Origin: Triparma columacea
Lineage: Eukaryota > Sar > Bolidophyceae > Parmales > Triparmaceae
Direction: 5' to 3'
NCBI GenBank assembly: GCA_030267965.1
Contig: BRYA01000553.1
Coordinates: forward strand, 17,167-81,166
Length of the DNA: 64,000 nucleotides
Every line of letters starts with the position of its first letter. Position 1 is the first letter of the stretch. A program made the translations under genes and the position numbers. Positions 51,607-60,790 of this stretch are shown here, piece after piece. The notes beneath the pieces were generated by a model. The model was given only the letters and a program-made list of their open reading frames with translations. It was not told the DNA's origin and ran no database searches.

Positions 51607-53045
51607 TCATGCTGGGGCAACGCTGGAGCTGGAGGTTTGCGCGGTAACCGTTGTGTTCGCTCCCCAACCTGCGTCCTTCCCCTTCGCGAGGGTCTTTCTA
51701 ACTCCGAACTTGCAGTACTCAACGATTGCTTCAAAGAGTATAATGGCGACAAACAAGCCCACCTCAAAGAGAACAATGCCCGTGACTCCCTTGGATTTGT
51801 CGGCAGACTGGATAGAGGTCGAAGCTGCGCCCTGGAGAAATAAGTACATGAAACCGAGAGAGGAACACTTCCGCCCGCACTTCTTGATGGCATTGCCCGG
51901 TGCGGACATCTGCTCGTACTTCTCGTCGCTCATACCGTCCCTTGCTGGAATCAACATTTTGGCGAGGGCGTTGGAACCGAACCAATAAAACACCGAAATT
52001 GCAAAGAACTGAACGAAAGTGTAAAGACGGAGAAACTGGGTCATGCCAAGGCCACCAAAGACGAAGATGACTACCACAGTCAAATACTTAAAAGCCCTGC
52101 AGACTCTGAGGGCGATTTTAATATTTGGTGGGTAGTTTTCGAACTTCACGCCTTTCTTTCCTGCTGTTCCTCCGATTGTGATCCATGTGATTGCAATCTG
52201 AAGGCTCGCAAGCTGGAGAAAGAGGACGAGCATCGCTGTCGATACGCGTCGGATGACGTCGACGAAGAACGCACCTGCGTCTGCGTTGACGTTTGCCATG
52301 AGCAGGCCAAACTGGTAAAGACAAAGGAACACTGTCGTGGGGACGATAAACACTAGCGTCAGGTTGCCAGGCTTCTTAATGTCGAGGGCTTTGCAAAGGT
52401 AGAGTTGCCTGATGATGTTTGAAGCTGCGTGTGTAACATGCGTGAGCAGGGAAACGATCGGCAAGGAAGGTGATAGTTAGTGCTATGCAGCGTAACATGC
52501 GTGAGCAGGGAAACGATCGGCAAGGAAGGTGATAGTTAGTGCTATGCAGCCTCACCTTTGAACAGTACGAATCCTGAGCCCAAGGTGTTTAAGAGGAAGA
52601 GGCAAAAAACTATCCAAGCGCTGCCTGTCCTCTCCTCGCAGGTGTCCCCAGACTTTCCCAACGCCCAATAGCAATCACACTTTCCCACACCAGGGGAACC
52701 ATCGGTCAGCAAGTCCGTTTCGATGTTGTAACAATCGAAGTACGCAGGACAATCTATCTTCACCTCACATGACCCCCCCTTTCGCCAAGCAGCTGTGAAA
52801 GGCGTGATTATTTGTGGCGTACAGGGTTAGATGCGAGATATTTCCTGACGCGTTGTGTACAATTTTCTTCCCGTCGTTCCTCTTAAATTGCCATACAACA
52901 TAATCGCACGATCTTTCTGTTTCTGTTGAGCCGGGCTTGACCTTCTTTACTCACTCGCGTTCTTTTCGTCGAAAGAAGGACGAGCTCCAAGTGCTTGTGC
53001 AAGCAGGGTAATATATATAAGCAACGGAAGTTTCGTCATTCGCAT
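51607..53045 (-). CDS. Receptor-like protein: signal peptide, EGF-like domain, about seven TM segments
   Basis: Exons 53045-52955, 52792-52556 and 52424-51607 give 381 residues. MRMTKLPLLIYITLLAQALGA is a signal peptide. The extracellular part is cysteine-rich with EGF-like spacing (SCEVKIDCPAYFDCYN, KCDCYWALGKSGDTCEE). About six or seven hydrophobic helices follow (AWIVFCLFLLNTLGSGFVLF, LVFIVPTTVFLCLYQFGLLM, MLVLFLQLASLQIAITWI, VVVIFVFGGLGMTQF and others), ending in a Ser/Ala tail. The layout resembles adhesion-type or orphan seven-helix receptors, but no family motif was identified. Exon 1 was found only through its splice phase and signal peptide. Intron 2 contains a perfect 59-bp tandem duplication. 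Confidence 0.7.
52433..52550. repeat. Perfect 59-bp tandem duplication inside an intron
   Basis: Copies 52433-52491 and 52492-52550 are identical at all 59 bases. On the minus strand each contains GCACTAACTATC, a consensus branch point, so the intron has two candidate branch sites. The complete identity implies a very recent duplication, or an assembly artefact. Confidence 0.97.
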
Positions 53046-53233
53046 CAAAATCAAAAGAGAAGTTGTCTTGAAACTTTCTGCAGCGAAGCAGCTCTCTGGT
53101 TTGGACTTTCTTTGTTGATGGACTGCCTTCGCTCCGAATTCGCTGCTGGCTCATTTCCATCCCAAGCAGTTCTCAGTTGCACCCTTATATCTCTCCGTTT
53201 AACCTCCTCCCCATCTCCTCTTTAACCTGTCTC

Positions 53234-54071
53234 ATGCATCGTCCCATTATTTTCCTCCTCCTTCTATCCGTGTCCCTCCCCACCTCCTCCTTGGCCTCCT
53301 CCACCTGTCGTGACAAGGACGAGGTTGCCGTGCAGAATCTCATGCCCAACAGCAACGGCTGCTCAAAACCCCCAGGCATGGAGGTCGGGGGGGAGGAGGT
53401 GAGCGACAGCTTTTCATTTTCGCCCCGATCAGGGTGGGGGAGGGGTAGAAGGATGGCTGGATGAGTTCCGCTGTCGATACCCCAAACTCTCCGCTTACTA
53501 AATTAACCCCCCTTCACCCCCCCCCCGCCCCTCCGCCCCTCCGCCCCCTATGACACCAACACTTCAGGACTTCACATACTGCTGCGACCGCCACGACGCC
53601 TGCTACCAGACCTGCGGCATGTCCAAGAAGTACTGCGAGTCCGACTTTGGCTCCTGCATGAAGGCCATGTGCAGCGGTAACTTCGAGCACAACCCTGGGT
53701 GCAAGGGGGCGGCGGAGATATACAAGATGGGGGTGAGCATGTTCGGGGGAGCACCGTACCAGAACATGCAGGACGACAGCTGCGAGTGCGTAGGTAAGGA
53801 AAAGGTCGTGGGAAGGTACCAGAAGTGGTTCAGAGAGATTTATAAGAGCAGCGGGCTGGGGGATGACGAGATTGAGGAGAAAGTTGGGACGCTGGTGGGG
53901 AAGATGGGGGAGATGGAGGCGTCGGCGGCGAGGGACTTTGGGAGGGATACGTTTTACAAACTTTTGAAGAAGTACGATGAGGCGATTACAAAGGTGGATG
54001 GGAGGGTTGGGAGAAATCCTCCGAGGCTCAAGAAAAAGAAGAAGGCGAAAACGAAGAAGGGAGAACTGTGA
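53234..54071 (+). CDS. Secretory phospholipase A2, group XII-like
   Basis: Exons 53234-53398 and 53568-54071 give 222 residues. A signal peptide (MHRPIIFLLLLSVSLPTSSLA) and NGCSKPPG, as in group XII enzymes, precede the PLA2 active-site signature TYCCDRHDACYQTCG, with catalytic His-Asp (residues 64-65), then CESDFGSCMKAMC with further disulphide cysteines. A long helical and Lys-rich tail (KKKKKAKTKKG) follows. The enzyme would hydrolyse the sn-2 ester of phospholipids outside the cell or in a vesicle. The usual glycine-rich calcium loop is not obvious, as in other group XII members, so catalytic efficiency is uncertain. Confidence 0.87.
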
Positions 54072-54137
54072 TTGCTGTTGGGAACTGGGAGGGGTCACTT
54101 AATTGCTGCTAAAGGGTTTCATCTCAAACTTTCATGA

Positions 54138-55524
54138 CTACTCCCCTCCTTCGGGTGGGGTTACTGCCGGCACCGGTTGTGTGTCGCTCGTTGCCTGTGT
54201 ATCGCTCGTCACCTGTGCATCGCTCGTCACCTGTGTATCGCTCGTCACCTGTGCATCGCTCGTTGCCTGTGTCCCACCATTGTACCACCCGCTCGTCGCC
54301 TGTGTGTCTTTCGTCTCCTCCCCCTCCCCCTGAATAACCTTATCCTTCATTGCCTCCTCCATAATGACCTCTCCAATGCTCTTCGCCTTGGGGGGGAGGC
54401 CACCGGACTTCTGGAGGACGACGTCGTCGAGCTCGTCGGTCCTCATTGCACCACGTTCACGAATACCACCACCTTCGACGAGCACGGCGAAGGCGAGACC
54501 GACGGTAAGGAACGCAAGAGGGAAGGTTATGGCAGGACGGAGGTACCAAGCGTCGGTGTTCTGAAGGGGGGGGGAGGGGGAGGAGAGCAAAGCGAGAGCC
54601 GAGTGGGAAACATTGCGTTAGGCTTTTGAAAAACAAACGGTCACTTGCGGAGGGTGGGGTCTAAAAGTCTTCCGTATCTTTCCCTCTCACCTTCTTTTCA
54701 GGGTTCCTTATCGTCTCCTCGAACGCCTCGAAAAAGCCAAAGAAATAACCCGTCTTTACACGGTCGATGAAACCACCCCAACCAGGGGCCTGGATGCTTA
54801 TGTCACCCCTGGCGACCTTATCCTCGTAGGCGCCCTTAATGGAATCGGGGGTGCGGGGCTTCTGGATCTGCGCTGGGTCAGACTCGAGTGATATAAGCGT
54901 ACCGAGGGGGGGGGAACCTGAACCGAAGGATGAGGAGAGCTCTACGTCGGTGGCGAGGGATGTGGGGGGGGGGAGGGGAGATGAGGGACGACGGGAACGA
55001 CCGCGAGGTGTGAAGGTGGAGGAGGGGGGAGGAGAGGAGATGGGAGAGGAGGGGGGGGGTGAAACAACAACTTGCTGGGAAATACAGGTTATCACGTTCG
55101 CATTCGATACTACGTCACGGAGAAGTCCAGGGGGGAGAAGGGAAGGATCAGTTTCACACGCCACTGGAGTTTCAGAGGGATTTGACGACGCTGCTGTAAT
55201 GTGAGGTTGGAAGAAGGAGGACAGCGCTGCGGGTGGAGGAGATGTGAAGCTAATTAAGGTCTCTCCGTCGGCATAGAATGTCGTTGTTGTCTTTTTCTGT
55301 GTTGATGGCGCTGAATTAGTTGGTGTAGGTGTTGAAGGTGGTGGTAAAGGTGTAGAATCTGTCAGGTCAGCGGCTCTGACCCACGATGATTGTCTCCCAA
55401 ATGAACCATCTGAGCGAATAACGCGTATTAAATTACGGCTCCCGGGTATTGATGTAAAGGTTGAGGATGGAAGGGGGGCGACAAGGAGTAAGATTCCTAC
55501 TAGGAAATGGGTTGGAGAGATCAT
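54138..55524 (-). CDS. Unknown membrane protein with signal peptide and C-terminal 6-residue repeats
   Basis: Exons 55524-54691 and 54560-54138 give 418 residues. MISPTHFLVGILLLVAPLPSSTF is a signal peptide with F at the cleavage site, hinting at a plastid. A second ATG at 55561-55563 would add 13 residues. The middle is Ser/Pro-rich and variable. The conserved-looking part is GWGGFIDRVKTGYFFGFFEAFEETIRNPEKK followed by YLRPAITFPLAFLTVGLAFAVL, one membrane helix. The tail consists of near-identical units (SDTQVT/SDAQVT) from an 18-bp repeat at about 54180-54290. The family was not recognised. It ends 66 bp from the convergent phospholipase gene. Confidence 0.65.
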
Positions 55525-56372
55525 GAAAATTGTTTTTGTGTGGGTTATTGAGCGTCTCCACATCGCTTGTTGACGGACGATTTGCAGCTCGCGTGTTTTT
55601 TTGTTTGCCTGTTGTATCGATGAGAAAAGTATTTAAATGCTAATCGCCACTGAGAATTAAAAATCGAGAGGTTGAAGGACATGGTTGGACATGGTTTGAA
55701 GCCACTGGTGATGCTGCGGCGTTGAAGGTGTGTGGCAAGGATGAAAGCCGAAATTCTGTTGCACAGTGAGGTTTAGGGTGCTGCGGGGTGAGGCGGTTGG
55801 GTAGGTGCAGCAAGGCCTGAGGGTTTTATATAAATACACCATCGAATTTATTGAGTCAACAACGTGTTATATTTTTCTCGTCACCTTCCTCTTCCTCCTC
55901 TTCCTCCTCCTTCTCCTCCTTCTCCTCCTTTCCCCCCCCCCCCTCCCCCCATTTCCCCCCAAGTAGTTTCCTTAACCTGCTTCTAAAACCCTCCCCAAGT
56001 TCCTCCCCGTCCTTACAGTTCTCCATAACTTCCCTCATAACTTCCCCGTACCCACTTCCACCCTTTTCGAGTACACCCGTCCTTTTGATTATGCAAATCA
56101 CGTAGGAGCAACCGGAACGCTGAGATTCAGGAGAGTGAAGAAATCCTACGGGTGGGGACCCCCCCATTTCCCCCCCAGTAGTTTCCTTAACCTGCTTCTA
56201 AAACCCTCCCCAAGTTCCTCCCCGTCCTTGCATGTCTCCATAACTTCCCTCATAATTTCCCCGTACCCAGATTCACCAGTTCCACCCTCCTTCTTAAGTT
56301 CACCCGTCCTTTTGATGATGCAAATTACGTAGGAGCAACCGGAACGCTGAGATTCAGGAGAGTGAAGAAATC
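55525..56372. other. Intergenic region with degenerate repeat modules
   Basis: From 55525 to about 55850 there is no gene, only A+T-rich promoter-like sequence. From about 55935 leftover copies of the module described at 55935-56612 occupy the space; they carry open frames on the minus strand but no start of their own. Confidence 0.5.
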
Positions 56373-56612
56373 CTACGGGTGGGGACCCTCCCCCCATTTC
56401 CCCCCCAGTAGTTTCCTTAACCTGTTTCTAAAACCCTCCCCAAGTTCCTCCCCGTCCTTGCATTTCTCCATAACTTCCCTCAAAACTTCCCCGTACCCAC
56501 TTCCACCCTTTTCAAGTTCACCCGTCCTTTTGATGATGCAAATTACGTAGGAGCAACCGGAACGCTGAGATTCAGGTGAGTGAAGAAATCCTACCGGTGG
56601 GGACCTTTTCGC
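55935..56612. repeat. Three tandem copies of a ~220-bp coding module
   Basis: The copies are marked by CGTAGGAGCAACCGGAACGCTGAG at 56101, 56328 and 56546, giving periods of 227 and 218 bp. On the minus strand each encodes about 72 residues, PPVGFLHSPESQRSGCSYVICIIKRTG to FR.RLRKLLGGKWG. The middle copy has a small in-frame insertion (KKEGGTGES). At each junction a G-run of variable length shifts the frame by one base, so only the first copy is continuous with the gene upstream. Confidence 0.88.
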
Positions 56613-57221
56613 TTGAACCCCGGGGGGGGGGGGAGGGGGAGATTTAAGGTGTAGGAAGTATGGGTTGTTTGAGGAGGGGGGGAGGATGGTACGTGTGGAT
56701 ATTTCGGGGGATGTGTTTATTACACCTGAACCTAATGTTAACAAGTCGGGATGAGGATCTGAGGGGAGGAGGGGAGGATGGGAGGGGAGACGGAGGACGC
56801 CTATTATCCTGTCACGTGAACCTGAGTATTCTAGGACGGGCTTTTGGGTGGTATTAAGGAGGGAGGGGGGGATGGTTATTATATTTACTACGAAATTAGA
56901 GGTAGATAGGAGTACTGTACGTGATTGTGGTGAGGATGGTGACAGTGATGATAGTGTGTCGAGGTTATCGTAGAAGTTGTTGTTGTTGAGTGTGTTGTGT
57001 GTGTTGTTTGAAGTCTCTGTTGTAGTCTCTAATATCCTTCGCCTTTTATATACCTTTATATATTGTTTAAGATCATTAGGTATTGTACATTCATCACAAT
57101 CATCACAATCACCATCTGTACACTTTGTATTAGAAGCGAACGTCATGGAGGAGATGAAATCAGACTCCTCTGACTTCTTCGACTTGTCTGACTTGCTGTT
57201 GGACATGTTTGGAGATGCCAT
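56373..57221 (-). CDS. Unknown protein ending in the repeated SPPVGFLHSPESQ module
   Basis: Open frame from the ATG at 57219-57221 (MASPNMSNSKSDKSKK), about 282 residues; an upstream exon is possible because the frame is open for another 100 bp. The N-terminus is Ser/Lys-rich and disordered, with a Cys/Asp cluster (CTDGDCDDCDECTI). The middle is hydrophobic/polar (TVLLSTSNFVVNIITIPP; YSGSRDRIIGVLRL). A Pro run (PPPPPPG) precedes the C-terminal module repeated downstream. The family was not recognised. The ending differs according to which module copy is used, because of frame shifts at the junctions. Confidence 0.55.
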   Translation of the reverse strand: MASPNMSNSKSDKSKKSEESDFISSMTFASNTKCTDGDCDDCDECTIPNDLKQYIKVYKRRRILETTTETSNNTHNTLNNNNFYDNLDTLSSLSPSSPQSRTVLLSTSNFVVNIITIPPSLLNTTQKPVLEYSGSRDRIIGVLRLPSHPPLLPSDPHPDLLTLGSGVINTSPEISTRTILPPSSNNPYFLHLKSPPPPPPGVQAKRSPPVGFLHSPESQRSGCSYVICIIKRTGELEKGGSGYGEVLREVMEKCKDGEELGEGFRNRLRKLLGGKWGEGPHP

Positions 57222-57446
57222 CGAGATTAAATTTGACACGTCAGAGCTATTGGACACGTCAAAGCTCTTTGAGGAGATGTTGGGGGTGTTTGGTGGAAGA
57301 ACTAGAGCTTTTTCTTTCTGTTTCCTTTTTCAACCTTTTCGATATCAAAATGTTGTTGCTGCTCAATTGTGGAATTTCCAAAAATTGCATTTGAACGGAC
57401 ATTACATTGAACAAGACATTACATTCAACAAGACATTTCGCCTACG

Positions 57447-57920
57447 CTACAACTCCTTCATGAACGTAACGAAATCCGGCTCCCCCACCTTGCCATCCTT
57501 CCTTCCCCTGAAACTCTCCCTGTACCCGTTCTTCTCGTAGCACTTCACGGCCGCCGAGTTCAGCCCCACAGTCGTTGCGTAAATGCTCCCAAACCCCTTA
57601 CTCTTAGCCCACCTTTCCCCTGCATGAAGCAACCTATTCGCTATCCCCTTCCCCCTGGACTCCTCCCCCACCGTTAGCCTCCCAATCTCGCAATTCCCCC
57701 CCTCGATCTCCCTGATCCCAACGCACCCTACGGTCTTCTCTCCGTCCTCCTCCGCTAATATGAAAATCCCCCTCCCTCCCCCCCAACTCTCCCTAGCCCT
57801 CTCAAATGTTGACATATCGCCAGTCTCGACAGTCCGGCGAATGAAAGACTCCTCCTCGGCGCAGAGACCGGCGGGGTACGAATACAAAGACACATTTGAC
57901 CTCAACCCAGATTCCCACAT
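57447..57920 (-). CDS. GNAT-family N-acetyltransferase
   Basis: A single exon of 157 residues. The acetyl-CoA fold motifs are clear: ILAEEDGEKTVGCVGIREI (strands 2-4), CEIGRLTVGEESRGKGIANRLLHAGERWAK (motif A, with the R..G.G/A pyrophosphate loop) and AVKCYEKNGYRESFRG (motif B). The substrate is unknown; small GNATs acetylate amines, amino acids or protein N-termini. No targeting peptide. Confidence 0.9.
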   Translation of the reverse strand: MWESGLRSNVSLYSYPAGLCAEEESFIRRTVETGDMSTFERARESWGGGRGIFILAEEDGEKTVGCVGIREIEGGNCEIGRLTVGEESRGKGIANRLLHAGERWAKSKGFGSIYATTVGLNSAAVKCYEKNGYRESFRGRKDGKVGEPDFVTFMKEL

Positions 57921-58029
57921 CTGAGAATATCAAGAGCAAAGCCAGAAGGGAAATGTGTGAGAAAGGAGACGAGACGGCGCGCCCGCTGCAAGAGGTTTTT
58001 ATGCACCCTGACCCTTTCGGCGACTCGAT

Positions 58030-59751
58030 TCAATTTATTCGCCATCCCCGCCTCACCTTCCTCACAACCGCCAAATCCTCCTCCCCTCTTATCTCCCTCA
58101 ATCTAACCTTCCCCTTCTCCCCCTCTCTCGGCCCCCCCATACCCACCACCTCCACAGCCTCCAAGTATAGCCTCCTCTGCTTCCTCTTCAACCTCCCAAT
58201 GACTACCACTCTCTCCCCATCCTTCCCGTTCACACCCGCATCAACACCTTGCAAAGATACAAAAAGCTTACCCCCACCCCCAACATCCGCAATCTCCATC
58301 ATGACCTCATCGCCGCCCCTCCTATACCCCTCGACGCAGACCATCCCCTCCCCGTCTCCGCCCGTTTCCCCCCTTATAGCGTCCATCACGCCAATCACTC
58401 CCCTCACCCTCTCCATAACCACAAACCCCTTGGGTCCCATGGCCACCTTAATACCCCCCGAACCGTCGCGCTTGTCACCCCTCCAACCCAACGCAACTGC
58501 TCTCTCATAAATACACCCCCACATCCTATTCCCCGCGTCCGTCAGCACAATAACCGCCCCAACCTTGGCTATAGCAAGCATCCCGCTTAAGGCCGTCCCA
58601 GATTTGAGGTCCCCGAAATCACGCGAGGCTAGGAAACTGGCGTTCTCGTGGCAGACGAACGCTGCGAAAAGTACGTCCCCCCTAGCCACACGCTCGCATA
58701 GGGAGGGGTTGGATGTAAGGGGGGACCGCAAGTCACCTGATATTGTCTCGATTGAATGGTAAGATGAGCCATCGATAGATAGGGGACTACCGGCGGAGGA
58801 GGTAACGACCTTGGCGATTGGTGACCACTCGTCCTTATAAAGGTCAACGTTGCTTGTCCTTATGAACGGAACACTCCAAGACTCATCCTCTTCTGACCTT
58901 CCGCAAGGAAGACCCTGACCATCAGAGTTCATCATAGTAAGGTACTCGGCGAAGAGGACCATTGAGAAATGCTCGAAACCTGGACCTCCACCCATGCTCA
59001 CGCACTCCACGACCTTCCTCTCCCCTCCCCCCCCCTTGCAAGGCAACGTAGGTAGGAGCATTTCCCTGATCCTCCCACACCCCCTTATATCGCATGCTAG
59101 CAGGTTATACATGTACCGCACACGAGCCTCGAACCTATCCATAGTGTAAACCTCAATATCCCTCCCCTCAAACCTCGGTGGCACCCCTTCCTTAACAGCC
59201 TTGTTCAACTCACGTTTCATACCGCGGACGGACTTCTTACCCTCCCCGAACTCCCCCGTCCTAACGTCGCCTAAAGCAGAGCGGATACGAACGCTGCAAC
59301 CGTCGCAGCGGTCCTTACCGTAGGTCCTGTAACTAGCCTGGAGGGACATTATCATCTTCCGTATTACTGAGTTACGACCTACCCTATCCTCCCAACCGTG
59401 CAGGTCAAGATCGCGGGGTAGAGGAAACGGAACAGGAGGGGCCTCAGGAGGCAATGTACCACCTCCGGATGAGGGGGGCTGGGAAGAGACAGGAACATCA
59501 ACCAACGGAACAGCCTCCTTCACAACACACATGTCGAAACGATCGACACCTCTTTTACCATCAACGCTACCCTCACTGTCAACCACACCAGTTGCAGTGG
59601 CTCCAGTAGTGGTGGTGGTGGAAGTCACGGCCCTTTCGTTGAGATGGTGCCTCAGAACCTTCACAGGGTCATAGGGGATACCTAAGCCTTCGTCCCGTGC
59701 AATACTAGACAAAAAAAGTGCGAACGATACGTTGCTACCGTATCGATCCAT
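58030..59751 (-). CDS. Unknown protein with methyltransferase-like motif
   Basis: A single exon of 573 residues from the ATG at 59749-59751. The N-terminal third is variable with a Thr/Ser/Pro-rich stretch. It then reads KMIMSLQASYRTYGKDRCDGCSVRIRSALGD and, further on, VVECVSMGGGPGFEHFSMVLFAEYL, which resembles SAM motif I (hydrophobic-E-x-x-x-G-G-G-P-G). FVCHENASFL and GTALSGMLAIAKVGAVIVLTDAG may be later Rossmann strands. The C-terminal 130 residues are Gly-rich and strand-like. The methyltransferase call rests on one motif and is provisional. Confidence 0.55.
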   Translation of the reverse strand: MDRYGSNVSFALFLSSIARDEGLGIPYDPVKVLRHHLNERAVTSTTTTTGATATGVVDSEGSVDGKRGVDRFDMCVVKEAVPLVDVPVSSQPPSSGGGTLPPEAPPVPFPLPRDLDLHGWEDRVGRNSVIRKMIMSLQASYRTYGKDRCDGCSVRIRSALGDVRTGEFGEGKKSVRGMKRELNKAVKEGVPPRFEGRDIEVYTMDRFEARVRYMYNLLACDIRGCGRIREMLLPTLPCKGGGGERKVVECVSMGGGPGFEHFSMVLFAEYLTMMNSDGQGLPCGRSEEDESWSVPFIRTSNVDLYKDEWSPIAKVVTSSAGSPLSIDGSSYHSIETISGDLRSPLTSNPSLCERVARGDVLFAAFVCHENASFLASRDFGDLKSGTALSGMLAIAKVGAVIVLTDAGNRMWGCIYERAVALGWRGDKRDGSGGIKVAMGPKGFVVMERVRGVIGVMDAIRGETGGDGEGMVCVEGYRRGGDEVMMEIADVGGGGKLFVSLQGVDAGVNGKDGERVVVIGRLKRKQRRLYLEAVEVVGMGGPREGEKGKVRLREIRGEEDLAVVRKVRRGWRIN

Positions 59752-60790
59752 CAAAAAGCTGGTTTAGAGCTCTTTGTTTCAATTTTTTTTTTGTCACGCG
59801 AGAGTCAAATTTTCAAAAGTCTTCTAAATTATTTATTGTTACCAAAATATCTTAATATTTGTATCAGAACTTCTAAATTGATTTAATAATTGACAACTAA
59901 TTATTTAAAAAAATATTTTACATCTGAGAAATTTCAAATATTTATTTAGGTTATATAAATATACCAAAACATTCAAAACTGTATAAATTTGATATAATCG
60001 AATATATCAATTCACATTTGAGCATTACTAAAATTATATTCTTGAGATATCAAAACAAGTTTCATATTATCATATATACTACATCAGTTTATGATATTGA
60101 TTGTCAATATCAATATATATTTCGTAGGTATAAAATAGACAATTCAATTTTTTCGATTTTCGATTTGCACATCCTTAACTACAAAATTAATCTAGTTTAC
60201 GACTACCTAACACCAAATTAAGAGCACCTCAGCTCTTCTCGACATCGAACTCGACGCAAAACCTTCCTCGTTGAAGCAAAACTTCCCCTAGGCCTCCCCC
60301 AACACTTCCCCTCGCCGCAACTGCTTTACTGGTTTTGGTGATCTCCCCCATTAGGACCTCTCGCACCCCGTAACTCACCTTTTCCATTCATCTAGGACTC
60401 ACACAAGAACCTCATTACATATTTGACTCACCCGCTGTCCAACAACACATCATTGTCCATCCTGCCCTGAGCCCTCCTGACCCAGGCTCATTTTTTAAGC
60501 TTGCGGACAGCATATTCGTCAAGGTAAGGGACGCAGAGGGGGGGGGGGTAATACGAAGAGAAAGAGATGCTTCGGGGCCGCCTTTGCAAACCTTTCCATT
60601 GTGGAGATCTTTGGTAGAAGAACACAGCAGATGGCAAGACTGTTGGGTACAATGGGGCTTCTTGGCAATTTCTTGAAACTGGTCATAAATAGCATGCGAA
60701 GCTCAATTTGTTCCTTACAAAGCTCACCGAACCCGTTTCTCCACCCTAACGCACCGTTTAGACATCAAGAAAGCCAATTTGAGTGTCGAA
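59752..60790. other. Intergenic region: AT-rich island and possible 5' exons
   Basis: 59790-60215 is an abrupt AT-rich island (rows average about 20% G+C) with no credible gene. From 60216 base composition returns to normal. An open segment with a good acceptor (TTCATCTAG at about 60397) and donor (AAG|GTAAGG at 60524) encodes SPAVQQHIIVHPALSPPDPGS. It may be a 5' exon of the START gene, but no frame joins it to the ATG at 60791. A branch/acceptor pair (CCCTAACGCACCGTTTAG) ends at about 60762, consistent with a 5' UTR intron. Confidence 0.5.
59790..60215. other. AT-rich island (~20% G+C)
   Basis: About 430 bp with G+C between 13% and 28% per 60-base row, against roughly 50-60% in flanking genes. 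It consists of TATA/AAT-rich sequence without tandem periodicity. Options are a centromere-like low-GC maintenance region as described for diatoms, an inserted organelle fragment, or simply a neutral spacer. Confidence 0.85.

Noticed and set aside
53514..54098. A 194-codon minus-strand frame over the phospholipase gene
   Set aside because: Arg/Pro/Leu-rich shadow of a GC-rich coding exon; the plus strand carries the CCDRHDAC active site.
55856..56612. Regular repeats that might suggest a CRISPR-like array
   Set aside because: The units are about 220 bp, coding and contiguous without spacers, in a eukaryotic genome.
58565..59754. Plus-strand open frames over the methyltransferase-like gene
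   Set aside because: Short, Pro/Ser/His-rich shadows; the minus strand is open for 573 codons.
60018..60221. A 67-codon frame in the AT-rich island
   Set aside because: Composition (Ile/Tyr/Asn/Phe) is what random 20% G+C sequence gives; there is no supporting motif.
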